Source: JAFMJV01 sp034436555
GTDB taxonomy: Bacteria > Chloroflexota > Limnocylindria > Limnocylindrales > CSP1-4
Assembly (NCBI GenBank): GCA_034436555.1
Contig: DAOTUU010000039.1
Location: forward strand, 1 to 64,000
DNA length: 64,000 nt
Direction of reading: 5' to 3'
Positions 32,415-40,964 of this stretch are shown here, one piece after another. The translations under genes and the position numbers were made by a program. Under the pieces are notes generated by a model that was given only the letters and a program-made list of their open reading frames with translations, did not search any database and had not been told where the DNA came from. Each line of letters starts with the position of its first letter. Within the stretch, counting starts at the first letter, position 1.

Positions 32415-34074
32415 CGGGTCCGACCCGGACGACGTCGCGCCGACCCCGCGCGGGGTCGGCGGCGTCGACGGGACGGCCGCGTCCCCGGGAGCCGGCGATC
32501 CCGCCGCCCCGGCCGCCGCGCAGCCGCCGTCCGCCGCCCCGTCGATCGCGGCATCTCAGCCCGACGCGGGTCGGCGCGCCTTCTTCCGGTCGTTCGGCCG
32601 CCAGGCGTTCACGACGGCGGCACAGGTGGTGGGCATGGCGAACGCCGTGAGCCAGGCCACCACGAACGTCGCGGTGGGCATGGTCGGCCTGGCGGTGGAT
32701 CCGGCGAGCACGGCGGAGCGACTCGCGGCACCCGCCGCGACGACCGCGCCGCGCCCGGCCGTGGCACCCCCGCCGGCTGCCGGACCGGTGCAGCATCGGA
32801 GCCCCTTCCGCCTCGATGGGGACACCCTCTACCTGCTCGACCAGCGCGGGCTGCCGGACCGCCTCGAGGAGCAGGTCTGCCGTCGAGGCTCAGACGTCGC
32901 GTTCTACCTGCGGGTGATGGCCGTTCGCGGCGGGCCGCTGATGGCGCAGCTCGCGGCCTACGGCCTGGCGCTCACCGCGCGCGAGTGCGGGTCCAGGTCC
33001 TGGCACGCGCGTCAGGCGGAGTGGAAGCGGGTGTGCCGCGCGCTGGTCGCGGCGCGGACCGGCAGCCGGATGGTGCGCTTCGCCGTGGAGCGGATGACCG
33101 CGCTCCACGCGACGTTCGGGCCGGACGCCGATCCGGCCGCGGTCGCCGCCGCGCTCCGGCACGAGGCGGACTCGCTCGCCATGGACTCCCAGCTCGATCA
33201 CGCCACGATCGCCCGGAACCTCGCGAGCCTCCTGCCTCGCCCCGAGGGCCGGCCGCTCACCCTGCTGGTGCATGGCGCACCCGGGACCAGCACCCACGGC
33301 CACATCGGCACGGTGCTCAATGCCATCGCGCTCCTCGCCCAGGAGGAGGTGCGCCTGAAGGTCTTCCAGACCGAGACGCGGCCGTACCTCGATGGGGCTC
33401 GCCTGTCCACCTGGGAGCTGGGCCCCACCGGCGCGGACGTCGTGGTCATCCCGGACGTCGCGGTCGGGTACGTGCTGGACACCGAGCCGGTGGACGCCGT
33501 GCTCCTGGGTGCCGAATGGATCGCGGCTGACGGCGCGACCAGCAACGTGGCGGGCAGCCGGGTCGTCGCGGAGGTGGCCGCGGCGGCGCGCCGCGGGCCG
33601 GTGCCGGTGTACGTCGCCACGCCCGCCACGACCATCGATCCCGAGACGCGCACCGGAGAGGCCATCCCCGTCGAGCTGCGTCCGGGCCGCGAGATCCTCC
33701 AGCACCTGTCGGGGTGGCGGCCCGAGCGACCCCAGGCGCTGGTGCCCGGACAGGACGTGATCCCCGCGGCCCGCATCCGGGCCGTCGTCACGGAGGCGGG
33801 CACGATCGCGCCGGAGCCGGGGGCGCTCGCGGCCACCCTCGCCGCGCGCGCGGCGCGACGCCGTCCGATCGGGCCCGCCTGGGTGGAACGCGAGGGCGCG
33901 TCCGTGTCCGCGACCGACGACGTCCCGACGCCCGACGGCCGCGCCCCGGGTGGGGCCGACGAGGAAGACGATCCCGAGGATGGCCACCCCGAGGACGACG
34001 ATCGCGAGGACGGCCACCCCGAGGACGACGACATCTGGGTCGACCCGCCTGACGGGCGCGGACCGACCGGCTGA
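32380..34074 (+). CDS. MtnA/eIF2B-fold protein with altered catalytic residues
   Basis: 564 residues if started at GTG 32380 (overlapping apt by 35 bp). The N-terminal about 150 residues are Ala/Pro-rich with RRAFFRSFGRQAF. About 150-500 is an eIF2B/MtnA-type fold: VMAVRGGPLMAQLAAYGLAL (MtnA has RGAPAIG), TETRPYLDGARLSTWEL (ETRPxxQGxRLTAWEL), and GAEWIAADGATSNVAGS (GADRIAxNGDTANKIG). By eye the MtnA catalytic Cys (ICNAG) is His here (VHGAPG) and the catalytic Asp of GADRI is Glu. The C-terminal tail is acidic and repeats EDGHPEDDD. Either a divergent isomerase or a non-catalytic relative; the place between apt and ahcY points to methylthioadenosine/adenine salvage. Confidence 0.75.
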   Translation: MSTTSTASSSTDGSDPDDVAPTPRGVGGVDGTAASPGAGDPAAPAAAQPPSAAPSIAASQPDAGRRAFFRSFGRQAFTTAAQVVGMANAVSQATTNVAVGMVGLAVDPASTAERLAAPAATTAPRPAVAPPPAAGPVQHRSPFRLDGDTLYLLDQRGLPDRLEEQVCRRGSDVAFYLRVMAVRGGPLMAQLAAYGLALTARECGSRSWHARQAEWKRVCRALVAARTGSRMVRFAVERMTALHATFGPDADPAAVAAALRHEADSLAMDSQLDHATIARNLASLLPRPEGRPLTLLVHGAPGTSTHGHIGTVLNAIALLAQEEVRLKVFQTETRPYLDGARLSTWELGPTGADVVVIPDVAVGYVLDTEPVDAVLLGAEWIAADGATSNVAGSRVVAEVAAAARRGPVPVYVATPATTIDPETRTGEAIPVELRPGREILQHLSGWRPERPQALVPGQDVIPAARIRAVVTEAGTIAPEPGALAATLAARAARRRPIGPAWVEREGASVSATDDVPTPDGRAPGGADEEDDPEDGHPEDDDREDGHPEDDDIWVDPPDGRGPTG

Positions 34075-34931
34075 TGGCCGCCGTCGCGCGCACCGCGCTC
34101 CACCGCCACGAGGTCCGTTCCACCCGCGACCGGTACATGCTGGCGGAGTTCCTGGGCCGCGACCGGCTGTTCGCGGCGTACGCCATCTGCGACCTGGACG
34201 AGCGCGAGTTCCCGCGCACGCGCTGGGGCGTCGCCCTGGACCGCGGCCGTCCGCAGTCGGTGGTCCTGGAGTACCTCGGTCTGTCGCCCCAGCCGCTGTT
34301 CGCGATGGGCGACGCCCACGGCATCACCGCGATCCTGCGGGAGGTCATCAAGCCGCGCGCCGCCTACCTCGCGGGCAGCCTGGACGCGATCGATGCCGCC
34401 GCACACGTGTACCGGGTGGACCCCGGCCCCTCGATGGTCCGGATGTGGGTCGATCGGACCACGTTCCGTCCGGCGCCCGCGGCCGCCACGCGCCTGGTGC
34501 CCAGCGACATCGGCGAGCTCAATCGGCTGTATGACCTGGGCCTGACCTCGTGGCTGCCGGCGGAGTCGGTGGCCCACGGCGTGTACTTCGGCATCCGCGT
34601 CAGCGGGCGACTCGTCGCCGCCGCGGGCACCCATGTCATCAGCCGGGACATGCGCCTGGCGGCCGTGGGCAACGTGATGACCCATCGCGACTTCCGCAAC
34701 CGGGGATACGCCAAGGTGGTCACGGGCGCGGTCACCCAGGAGCTGCTGCGCCTGTGCGACCAGGTCGTGCTCACGGTCCGCTCGGACAATCCGCCCGCGC
34801 TGGCAGCCTACCGGGCGCTGGGCTATCGCGACCACACCCTGTTCGAGGAGCGTCTCGTGCACCGTCGCGGGTCGCTCTGGGATAGCATCGTGTCCCCGAT
34901 CCGCCGGATCGCCCACAGGAGGAACGAGTGA
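34074..34931 (+). CDS. GNAT-family N-acetyltransferase
   Basis: 285 residues, start codon sharing one base with the previous stop (TGATG). The C-terminal acetyltransferase domain (about 150-260) has the acetyl-CoA binding sequence NVMTHRDFRNRGYAKVVTGAV (the R/Q-x-x-G-x-G/A type), preceded by VAAAGTHVIS and followed by LTVRSDNPPALAAYRALGY, the hallmark C-terminal strand and helix. The N-terminal half is a second, degenerate GNAT-like domain (FLGRDRLFAAYAICDLDE). Substrate unknown. ahcY starts within its last codons (GTGA). Confidence 0.85.
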   Translation: MAAVARTALHRHEVRSTRDRYMLAEFLGRDRLFAAYAICDLDEREFPRTRWGVALDRGRPQSVVLEYLGLSPQPLFAMGDAHGITAILREVIKPRAAYLAGSLDAIDAAAHVYRVDPGPSMVRMWVDRTTFRPAPAAATRLVPSDIGELNRLYDLGLTSWLPAESVAHGVYFGIRVSGRLVAAAGTHVISRDMRLAAVGNVMTHRDFRNRGYAKVVTGAVTQELLRLCDQVVLTVRSDNPPALAAYRALGYRDHTLFEERLVHRRGSLWDSIVSPIRRIAHRRNE

Positions 34932-36268
34932 CGAGCACGTCCACGTTCGACCCCCACCAGATGCAGACCACCTCCGGTGACGCCGCCCTCGGCCAGACCG
35001 CCACCGTGCCCCCCCATGACGTCACCGATCTCGGTCTCGCGGACGAGGGTGTCCGCCGCATCGAATGGGCCGAGCGGGAGATGCCCGTCCTGCGCCTCAT
35101 CCGTGAGCGCTTCGAGCGCGAGCAGCCCCTCGCGGGCATCCGCATCGCGGCGTGCCTCCACGTCACCACCGAGACCGCCAACCTGATGCGGACGCTCAAG
35201 GCGGGCGGCGCGGAGGTCCACCTGGCGGCGTCCAACCCGCTGTCCACGAAGGACGACGTCGCGGCCGCGCTCGTGAAGGCGTACGGCATCAGCACGTACG
35301 CCCGCCGGGGCGAGGACCGGGACACCTACTACGCGCACCTGAACGCGGTCGCGGACATCCATCCCCAGATGACCATGGATGACGGCTGCGACCTGGTGTC
35401 GCTGCTCCACAAGGAGCGGCCGGGCCAGCTGCCGGAGGTCCTCGCGGGCACGGAGGAGACGACCACGGGCGTCATCCGCCTGCGCGCGATGTCCGCCGAC
35501 GGCGCGCTTCGCTTCCCGGTGGTCGCCGTGAACGAGGCGAAGACCAAGCACCTGTTCGACAACCGATACGGCACGGGCCAGTCAACGGTGGACGGCATCG
35601 TGCGCGCCACGAACATCCTGCTCGCCGGGCGCCGCGTCGTCGTCGCCGGATACGGCTGGGTCGGCCGGGGCATCGCGTCCCGGTTCGCGGGCATGGGTTC
35701 CCACGTCGCGGTGGTCGAGGTGGACCCGGTCGCCGCGATCGAGGCGCTCATGGACGGCTACCAGGTCCTGACGGCTCCCCAGGCGGCCGAGTGGGGCCAG
35801 GTGTTCATCACCGCCACGGGCAACGTCAACGTGTTCCGTCGGGAGCACTTCGCGGTCATGGCGGACGGCACGATCCTGGCCAACAGCGGTCATTTCGATG
35901 CCGAGCTGGAGCTGAAGGCGCTCGCGGAGATGGCCGGCGGCCGGATCCGCGAGGTCCGCACGAACGTCCAGGAGTACACGCTCGGGGACGGCCGGCGGAT
36001 CCACGTGGTGGCGGAGGGACGCCTGGTCAACCTGGGCGCCGCAGAGGGCCACCCGGCCGCCGTGATGGACATGTCCTTCGCGGGTCAGGCCCTCAGCGCG
36101 GAGTACGCGATCACGCACCACGCGACGCTCACGCCGGGGGTCTACACCCTGCCCGCGGACGTGGACACGGAGATCGCGCGCCTCAAGCTGGAGGCCCTGG
36201 GCATCGTCCTGGAGGACATGACCCCCGAGCAGAAGCGCTACGTGGCATCCTGGCAGGAGGGGACCTGA
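34928..36268 (+). CDS. ahcY: S-adenosylhomocysteine hydrolase
   Basis: 446 residues from GTG 34928. Splits SAH into adenosine and homocysteine, clearing the inhibitor of methyltransferases. Landmarks: CLHVTTETANLMRTL, DDGCDLVS, GTEETTTGVIRL, substrate Lys/Asp region NEAKTKHLFDNRYGTGQS, NAD-binding GYGWVGRGIA (about residues 239-248), ITATGNVNVF, NSGHFDAEL, and the C-terminal Lys/Tyr tail. The N-terminal about 35 residues are an unconserved lead. A strong hairpin follows the stop. Confidence 0.97.
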   Translation: MTSTSTFDPHQMQTTSGDAALGQTATVPPHDVTDLGLADEGVRRIEWAEREMPVLRLIRERFEREQPLAGIRIAACLHVTTETANLMRTLKAGGAEVHLAASNPLSTKDDVAAALVKAYGISTYARRGEDRDTYYAHLNAVADIHPQMTMDDGCDLVSLLHKERPGQLPEVLAGTEETTTGVIRLRAMSADGALRFPVVAVNEAKTKHLFDNRYGTGQSTVDGIVRATNILLAGRRVVVAGYGWVGRGIASRFAGMGSHVAVVEVDPVAAIEALMDGYQVLTAPQAAEWGQVFITATGNVNVFRREHFAVMADGTILANSGHFDAELELKALAEMAGGRIREVRTNVQEYTLGDGRRIHVVAEGRLVNLGAAEGHPAAVMDMSFAGQALSAEYAITHHATLTPGVYTLPADVDTEIARLKLEALGIVLEDMTPEQKRYVASWQEGT

Positions 36269-36298
36269 ACGCCGGGTCCCCCTGACCCTGACATCGAG

Positions 36299-36325
36299 AC
36301 GGGCCGGCCCTCAGGGCCGGCCCGT
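36299..36325. terminator. Strong GC hairpin terminator (bidirectional)
   Basis: ACGGGCCGGCCC, loop TCA, GGGCCGGCCCGT: a perfect 12-bp stem 30 bp after ahcY and just before the end of the convergent gene at 36333. No T-run follows, so it may be a non-canonical or factor-assisted terminator for both sides. Confidence 0.75.
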
Positions 36326-36332
36326 CGGATTC

Positions 36333-37061
36333 CTACAGCGGGTGGGGCATGTCACCCATGAGCTGCGCGGTGGAGCCTGCGTCCAGCGCGGCCAGCAGCC
36401 GCAGGCCGGCATCCCACGCCGCGGGGGTGGCCTCCCTCATCCGGCGCTCCTCGTGCTGCAGCAGCCGCCACAGCTCCTCGTCGAGCCTGCGCAGCGTCTC
36501 CGACTGGCGGTACCGGCGGGTCTGGTCGGCGACGAAGCAGCCGTACCGGGCGCGCGGATCGGCCGCCGCCTCGGCCGCCTCGAAACGGGCGTCGAACCCG
36601 GCGACCGCGCGCACCTTCGCGAAGAACGCGCCCACGCTCGGCGCCCCCACGTCCCAGCCCTGGGAGTGGCCGCCCCGGCGGAGCAGCGGCGCGTTCGACG
36701 TGAACACCGCGATGATCGCCTGATCGATGCGCTCCGCGTGCAGCTCGCCGCCGAACGAGAGCCACTCGTTCGTGGCGCGGACCCGGTCGGTGATGCGGAT
36801 CATGCCCCACGTCGTGGACGCCGCGATCGGCAGGACGGTCTGCCGGTTGAGCGTGGCGGGGTTCCCGCGTCCCGCTTCGGTCACCCAGTAGTCGATCGCG
36901 TCGGGGTCGTAGTGGTCCAGCGTGGGTCGTGGCCGGATCGCCACGAGCAGGTACGACGGGCCCTCCCGATCGGGCAGATCGGAGTGGGCCAGGAAGCCCC
37001 AGTGCTGGAGCAGGCCAGCGGCCGTGGGCGGGTCGATGTGCGTGGGCAGGGTGGTGGTCAT
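36333..37061 (-). CDS. Conserved-looking cytoplasmic protein, unknown function
   Basis: 242 residues from ATG 37061. No signal peptide or membrane helix. Balanced composition with several Trp (LLQHWGFLAHSDLP, TTWGMIRITDRVRATNEW, HSQGWDVGAPSVGAFFAKVRAV) and an N-terminal segment SYLLVAIRPRPTLDHYDPDAIDYW, so it is a genuine protein, but I do not recognise the family. Convergent to ahcY and divergent from metK. The upstream in-frame extension to 37361 is Arg/Ala-rich and overlaps promoter repeats, so it is left out. Confidence 0.65.
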   Translation of the reverse strand: MTTTLPTHIDPPTAAGLLQHWGFLAHSDLPDREGPSYLLVAIRPRPTLDHYDPDAIDYWVTEAGRGNPATLNRQTVLPIAASTTWGMIRITDRVRATNEWLSFGGELHAERIDQAIIAVFTSNAPLLRRGGHSQGWDVGAPSVGAFFAKVRAVAGFDARFEAAEAAADPRARYGCFVADQTRRYRQSETLRRLDEELWRLLQHEERRMREATPAAWDAGLRLLAALDAGSTAQLMGDMPHPL

Positions 37062-37260
37062 GTCGGGTGTCCGATGCGCGGCGGGCCTGGCCGGCGTGCT
37101 GGCGCGAAACCGGCGCGCGACCGAGGCCGCGCCCTCGCCGACATCATGCGCCGGGGCAACGGCTTCCGGCGAGGGCGGGTGGGCCCGAATGGCGGGTGTC
37201 ACCCGGCCCCACGGAGCATCGGCGGCTGTCCTTCTGGCCCGCACCCAGCAGCGCCGCGCC

Positions 37261-37346
37261 CGCCTGCCCGCTCGACCGCGCCGCGTGACCGGCCCGCCGC
37301 CCGCCTGCCCGCTCGACCGCGCCGCGTGACCGGCCCGCCGCCCGCC
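37261..37346 (+). repeat. 41-bp tandem repeat, two perfect copies
   Basis: 37261-37301 and 37302-37342 are identical (beginning CGCCTGCCCGCTCGACCGCG and ending GGCCCGCCGCC), with 4 bp of a third copy. The array lies within the 338-bp gene-free gap before metK and ends about 25 bp before its -10 box. The rest of the gap (37062-37260) shows no gene. Confidence 0.85.
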
Positions 37347-37367
37347 GGGCGGTGTGACCACGCGTGC

Positions 37368-37373
37368 TACCCT
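37368..37373 (+). promoter_or_regulatory. Probable -10 box TACCCT for metK
   Basis: TACCCT preceded by TGC, 26 nt before ATG 37400, with AAGGAG (37391-37396) as ribosome site. No SAM riboswitch fold is visible in the short leader. Confidence 0.5.
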
Positions 37374-37399
37374 TCCACGGTCCCAGCCGGAAGGAGCCC

Positions 37400-38587
37400 A
37401 TGTCCACGATCATCGAGTCCCAGAGCTACCTGTTCACGTCCGAGTCGGTGACCGAGGGTCACCCGGACAAGATGTGCGACCAGATCAGCGACGCGATCCT
37501 GGACGCCATCCTGCGCGAGGACCCCAAGGCGCGCGTGGCCTGCGAGACGGCCACCACGACGGGTCTCGTGGTGGTCATGGGTGAGATCTCCACGCAGACG
37601 TACGTCGACTTCCAGGAGGTCGTGCGCGACACGGTGCGGGAAATCGGCTACACCCGCGCGGAGTACGGCTTCGACTACCTCACGTGCGGCACGCTGGTGA
37701 CCGTCAAGGAGCAGTCCCCGGACATCGCGCAGGGCGTGGACGAGGCGCTGGAGGTCCGCGCCACGAAGGATCGCTTCGAGCTGGGCGCGGGTGACCAGGG
37801 GATGATGTTCGGCTTCGCCTGCCGCGAGACCCCCGAGCTGATGCCGCTGCCCATCGCGCTCGCGCATCGGATGGCGCGCCGGCTCGCGGAGGTCCGCAAG
37901 TCCGGCCAGCTCCACTACCTCCGACCGGACGGCAAGACCCAGGTCACCGTGGAGTACCAGCACGGCCAGCCCCGGGCCGTCAAGACCGTGGTCGTGTCCT
38001 CGCAGCATGACCCCGACGTCGCCGCTGAGCGCCTTCGGGACGAGGTCATCGAGACGGTCATCCTGCCCACGATCCCAGCCGAGCTCCGTGCAGCCGACCC
38101 GGTGATGCACGTGAATCCCACCGGTCGCTTCGTGACCGGCGGTCCCATGGGCGATGCCGGCCTGACCGGCCGCAAGATCATCGTGGACACCTACGGCGGC
38201 ATGGCCCGCCACGGCGGGGGCGCCTTCTCGGGCAAGGATCCGACGAAGGTGGACCGTTCCGCCGCGTACGCCGCTCGGTGGGTGGCCAAGAACGTCGTGG
38301 CCGCCGGGCTCGCCGACCGGTTCGAGGTGGAGGTGGCCTACGGCATCGGCATCGCGAGCCCCATCAGCCTGTCCGTGGAGTCCTTCGGCACCGGCACCAT
38401 CTCCGACGACGAGATCCTGGCGCGCGTCCAGCGCGTGTTCGACCTGCGCCCGGCCGCCATCATCGAGGCGCTCGACCTGCGCCGCCCGATCTACCGGCAG
38501 ACGGCCGCGTACGGTCACTTCGGGCGCAACGACCTGGACCTGCCCTGGGAGCGCACGGACAAGGCGGACCAGCTGCTCGGGGCCTGA
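37400..38587 (+). CDS. metK: S-adenosylmethionine synthetase
   Basis: 395 residues. Makes SAM from methionine and ATP. Landmarks: TSESVTEGHPDKMCDQISDAILD (N-terminal ATP/Met site), GAGDQGMMFG (signature 1), GGGAFSGKDPTKVDRS (signature 2, P-loop-like), AYGIGIASPISLSV and the C-terminal YGHFGRND with WERTD. ATG 37400 is fixed by AAGGAG; the earlier in-frame ATG lacks a ribosome site and overlaps the -10 box. Completes the methyl cycle gene group with ahcY. Confidence 0.97.
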   Translation: MSTIIESQSYLFTSESVTEGHPDKMCDQISDAILDAILREDPKARVACETATTTGLVVVMGEISTQTYVDFQEVVRDTVREIGYTRAEYGFDYLTCGTLVTVKEQSPDIAQGVDEALEVRATKDRFELGAGDQGMMFGFACRETPELMPLPIALAHRMARRLAEVRKSGQLHYLRPDGKTQVTVEYQHGQPRAVKTVVVSSQHDPDVAAERLRDEVIETVILPTIPAELRAADPVMHVNPTGRFVTGGPMGDAGLTGRKIIVDTYGGMARHGGGAFSGKDPTKVDRSAAYAARWVAKNVVAAGLADRFEVEVAYGIGIASPISLSVESFGTGTISDDEILARVQRVFDLRPAAIIEALDLRRPIYRQTAAYGHFGRNDLDLPWERTDKADQLLGA

Positions 38588-38601
38588 CGCCGCGTCAGGC
38601 C
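38581..38601. terminator. Hairpin over the metK stop codon
   Basis: GGCCTGACG, loop CCG, CGTCAGGCC: a perfect 9-bp stem that includes the metK TGA. It sits in the 49-bp convergent gap with the glycosyltransferase gene, so it could end both transcripts. Confidence 0.55.
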
Positions 38602-38636
38602 TGACGTCCGGATCGCTGCGGCGGGCGAGGGGCGGC

Positions 38637-39743
38637 TCAAACCGCCCGAATCGCCTGCCGCATGACCTCGAGATAGCGTCGCGCCGTGCGCGTCACGGTG
38701 AGGTGGTCGCGCAGCGCGCTCACCCGTGGATCGGGGTCGGGCAGGCCGCCGTCCAGCAGCCGTGCCAGCTGCGCGGCGAGGTCCGCCGGCTCCAGTGAAT
38801 CGATGAACCGGATGGAGCCGGGCTCCAGCCCGTCGTACTCGTGGAACCCGGGCAGGTCGCTCGTGAGCAGCGACTTGCCGGCCGCGATCCAGGATGACAG
38901 CGAGCCCGACGCGGACAGGTCACGGAAGGGCAGGATGGCGAGGTGGGTCGCCGCGATCCACGCCTCCAGGTCCTCCTCCGAGAGGTAGCCCGTGATCGTG
39001 ACGCGGTCCTCCACCCCGAGCTTCGTGAGCCGGTCATGGAGCCGCTGGACCCGGATCTCGCGCCCGGCCACCGGCCCGCCCGCGAACACGATCCGGACGT
39101 CCGCGGGCAGGTGCGGCACGGCCTCCACCAGCTCCGCGTGACCCTTGCGGCCGTAGATGAAGCCCAGGAGCGTGACCACCCGCCGGTCCGCGACGCCCAG
39201 CCGGGCGCGAGCCGCCTCAGGGGACAGCGCGAGGTCGCGCCGCTCGACGAAATGGGGCACCACCGCGATCTTCGACGCCGGCGCGATGCCCGCCAGCCGC
39301 TCGACCTCCACCTCCGAGTGGACGACCAGCCGGTCCGCGAGGCGCGCCACCAGGCGCAGCGTCCAGGTGTCGACCTCGAGCCAGCGCTCGCGCAGGCCGA
39401 CCCGGTCGAAGACGTCATGGAGCGTGACGATGAGCGGGCCCCGATAGGCGCGCCGAAGGTCGAGGAGTCGATACGCGGCGCGCGGCCCCTTGCCCCAGCC
39501 TCGCCGATTCCACTGCATCCAGAGCGCATCCACGTCGCGCTCCGCGAACAGGCGTCCGTGCGCGCCGAGCGCACCCCGGCGGTCCTCCAGGAGGCCCGCA
39601 TCCGTCTGGGTCAGTCGGACGCCCGGCTGGTTCGCCAGCTCCTCGCTGATGATCCGGGCGTAGCGCCGGACGCCGCTCTCCGGCCTCCCGAGGTGGAGGA
39701 CGCCCAGCCGCAGGGACGGCGAGTCCGCGACCGGTTCAGTCAC
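38637..39743 (-). CDS. GT4-type glycosyltransferase (copy 1)
   Basis: 368 residues, GTG start 39743. GT-B fold glycosyltransferase, group 1: LGVLHLGRPESGVRRYARII (glycine-rich acceptor loop), VTLHDVFDRVG, VPHFVERRDL, VVTLLGFIYGRKGH (linker into the nucleotide-sugar domain), GREIRVQRLHD, and ILPFRDLSASGSLSSWIAAGK with the conserved E/S-G-x-S donor region. It overlaps the sulfotransferase upstream by 8 bp, and this GT-ST pair is repeated at 42205-44146. The two GT proteins share many positions (LHLGR, ESGVRRY, SASGS, TW/SW-I). Likely acts on a surface glycan. Confidence 0.85.
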   Translation of the reverse strand: MTEPVADSPSLRLGVLHLGRPESGVRRYARIISEELANQPGVRLTQTDAGLLEDRRGALGAHGRLFAERDVDALWMQWNRRGWGKGPRAAYRLLDLRRAYRGPLIVTLHDVFDRVGLRERWLEVDTWTLRLVARLADRLVVHSEVEVERLAGIAPASKIAVVPHFVERRDLALSPEAARARLGVADRRVVTLLGFIYGRKGHAELVEAVPHLPADVRIVFAGGPVAGREIRVQRLHDRLTKLGVEDRVTITGYLSEEDLEAWIAATHLAILPFRDLSASGSLSSWIAAGKSLLTSDLPGFHEYDGLEPGSIRFIDSLEPADLAAQLARLLDGGLPDPDPRVSALRDHLTVTRTARRYLEVMRQAIRAV

Positions 39744-40905
39744 CGTAGCCCAGTGAGCGCAGCAGGTCGCCCGAGTCCGTCTGGATCTGGGCCATCTCGG
39801 CGACGCTGAACGTGCGCGCCCACGACCCCATGGACCCCTCGGAGGCCCGGTCTGCCGCGGCCAGGAACGCGGCGCGCGATGCCGGCCGGCTGACGCCCAG
39901 GAAGTCGAGGATGCGCGCCGCCTCCGCGCCCGGATTGCGCACCAGGTCCTCGTAGCGCAGCTCGTGGTAGCGCGCCGGTCCGAGGGGCCGACCGTCCCGC
40001 AGCGCCGCCTCGGTGTAGCGCCGCCAGGCCCAGATCATCCGGTGGGCGTCACTCGTCGTCTCGAACTCGCGCACCCGGTCCTTCTCAACCCACCACGGCG
40101 CCCACGGGCCGTGGAGATAGCCGCCGGGCTCCCGCTTGCCGCTGCGCGCGGCATCCGCACGCAGCCACGGCTGCCGATACAGCGACGCGGAGGCATCGCG
40201 GCCATCGCGGATGATGTGGATGAACTGCGCATCCGGGAATGCCCGCGCGAGGAACGGGATGAGCAGCGCGTTCGTTGGCGTCTTGTCACAGAAGCGCAGG
40301 TCACCGTCCAGCTCCACCCGCAGCAGCCACGCGTACACGCTCCGGAAGAACCAGCGTGACCTGCGATAGCTCCAGATCCCCTCGTACACGTGGCGCCCGG
40401 CGGCCTTGGTGGCGGGGGGCTCATGGTGATAGCTGATCTCCGGCAGGTGGCCGATGCAGTCACCCAGGAAGGTCGTGCCCGAGCGCGCCGCGCCGATGAC
40501 GAACACGGGTCGGCTGATGGGCGGCCGGATCGACGCGGCCAGCCGCCGGGAGGTGAGCCGGCGGCCGCGGCCCAGTCGCCGGTAATAGCGGCGCTCCGCC
40601 CTGTAGGTCAGCTTCGCCCAGCGCCACAGGTTCCACCACGCGATGGGCGTGGGCGTGGCGTCGATCTCCGGGGGTGGTCCGCCGGTGCCGGAGAGGGCGG
40701 CGGCGCGGTCCCCCGAGGCGTCGTCTGCGTGCGCCGTCACCGCGGGTGCCCCTTGGCCGGGGGCGCCGGTCCGGGTCATCGAGGGATCCGCGGTCTCCCG
40801 CGCCTGGCTCTCCGTCGTCTGGGGCTCCATGGGCTCCTGTGCTGCTGCTGGCGGCGACGCACCGCGACCTGGTTCCGCCCGTGCCGTGTCCTGTTCGACG
40901 CGCAT
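39736..40905 (-). CDS. Sulfotransferase (copy 1)
   Basis: 389 residues; the first about 90 are low-complexity and may include a wrong start. The sulfotransferase domain transfers sulfate from PAPS: 5'-phosphosulfate loop FVIGAARSGTTFLGD (about residues 133-147) and 3'-phosphate site FIHIIRDGRDASASLYR. Helical middle with DKTPTNALL and the LRYEDLVRNP segment. Coupled to the glycosyltransferase, so it probably sulfates a glycan or lipid made by the cluster. Divergent from manC. Confidence 0.85.
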   Translation of the reverse strand: MRVEQDTARAEPGRGASPPAAAQEPMEPQTTESQARETADPSMTRTGAPGQGAPAVTAHADDASGDRAAALSGTGGPPPEIDATPTPIAWWNLWRWAKLTYRAERRYYRRLGRGRRLTSRRLAASIRPPISRPVFVIGAARSGTTFLGDCIGHLPEISYHHEPPATKAAGRHVYEGIWSYRRSRWFFRSVYAWLLRVELDGDLRFCDKTPTNALLIPFLARAFPDAQFIHIIRDGRDASASLYRQPWLRADAARSGKREPGGYLHGPWAPWWVEKDRVREFETTSDAHRMIWAWRRYTEAALRDGRPLGPARYHELRYEDLVRNPGAEAARILDFLGVSRPASRAAFLAAADRASEGSMGSWARTFSVAEMAQIQTDSGDLLRSLGYGD

Positions 40906-40952
40906 GGTACGCGGGGCGGTCCGGTCGTGCAGTCGGGCCGTCCCGCGCGACC

Positions 40953-40958
40953 TACGAT
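40953..40958 (+). promoter_or_regulatory. Probable -10 box TACGAT, leaderless manC promoter
   Basis: TACGAT abuts an ATG at 40959, and a second ATG follows at 40965. A start site 6-7 nt after the box would place the 5' end at 40965, favouring that codon. Confidence 0.5.
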
Positions 40959-40964
40959 ATGGCG

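Noticed and set aside
37374..37399. SAM riboswitch upstream of metK
   Set aside because: The leader between the -10 box and ATG is only about 20 nt, too short for any known SAM riboswitch.
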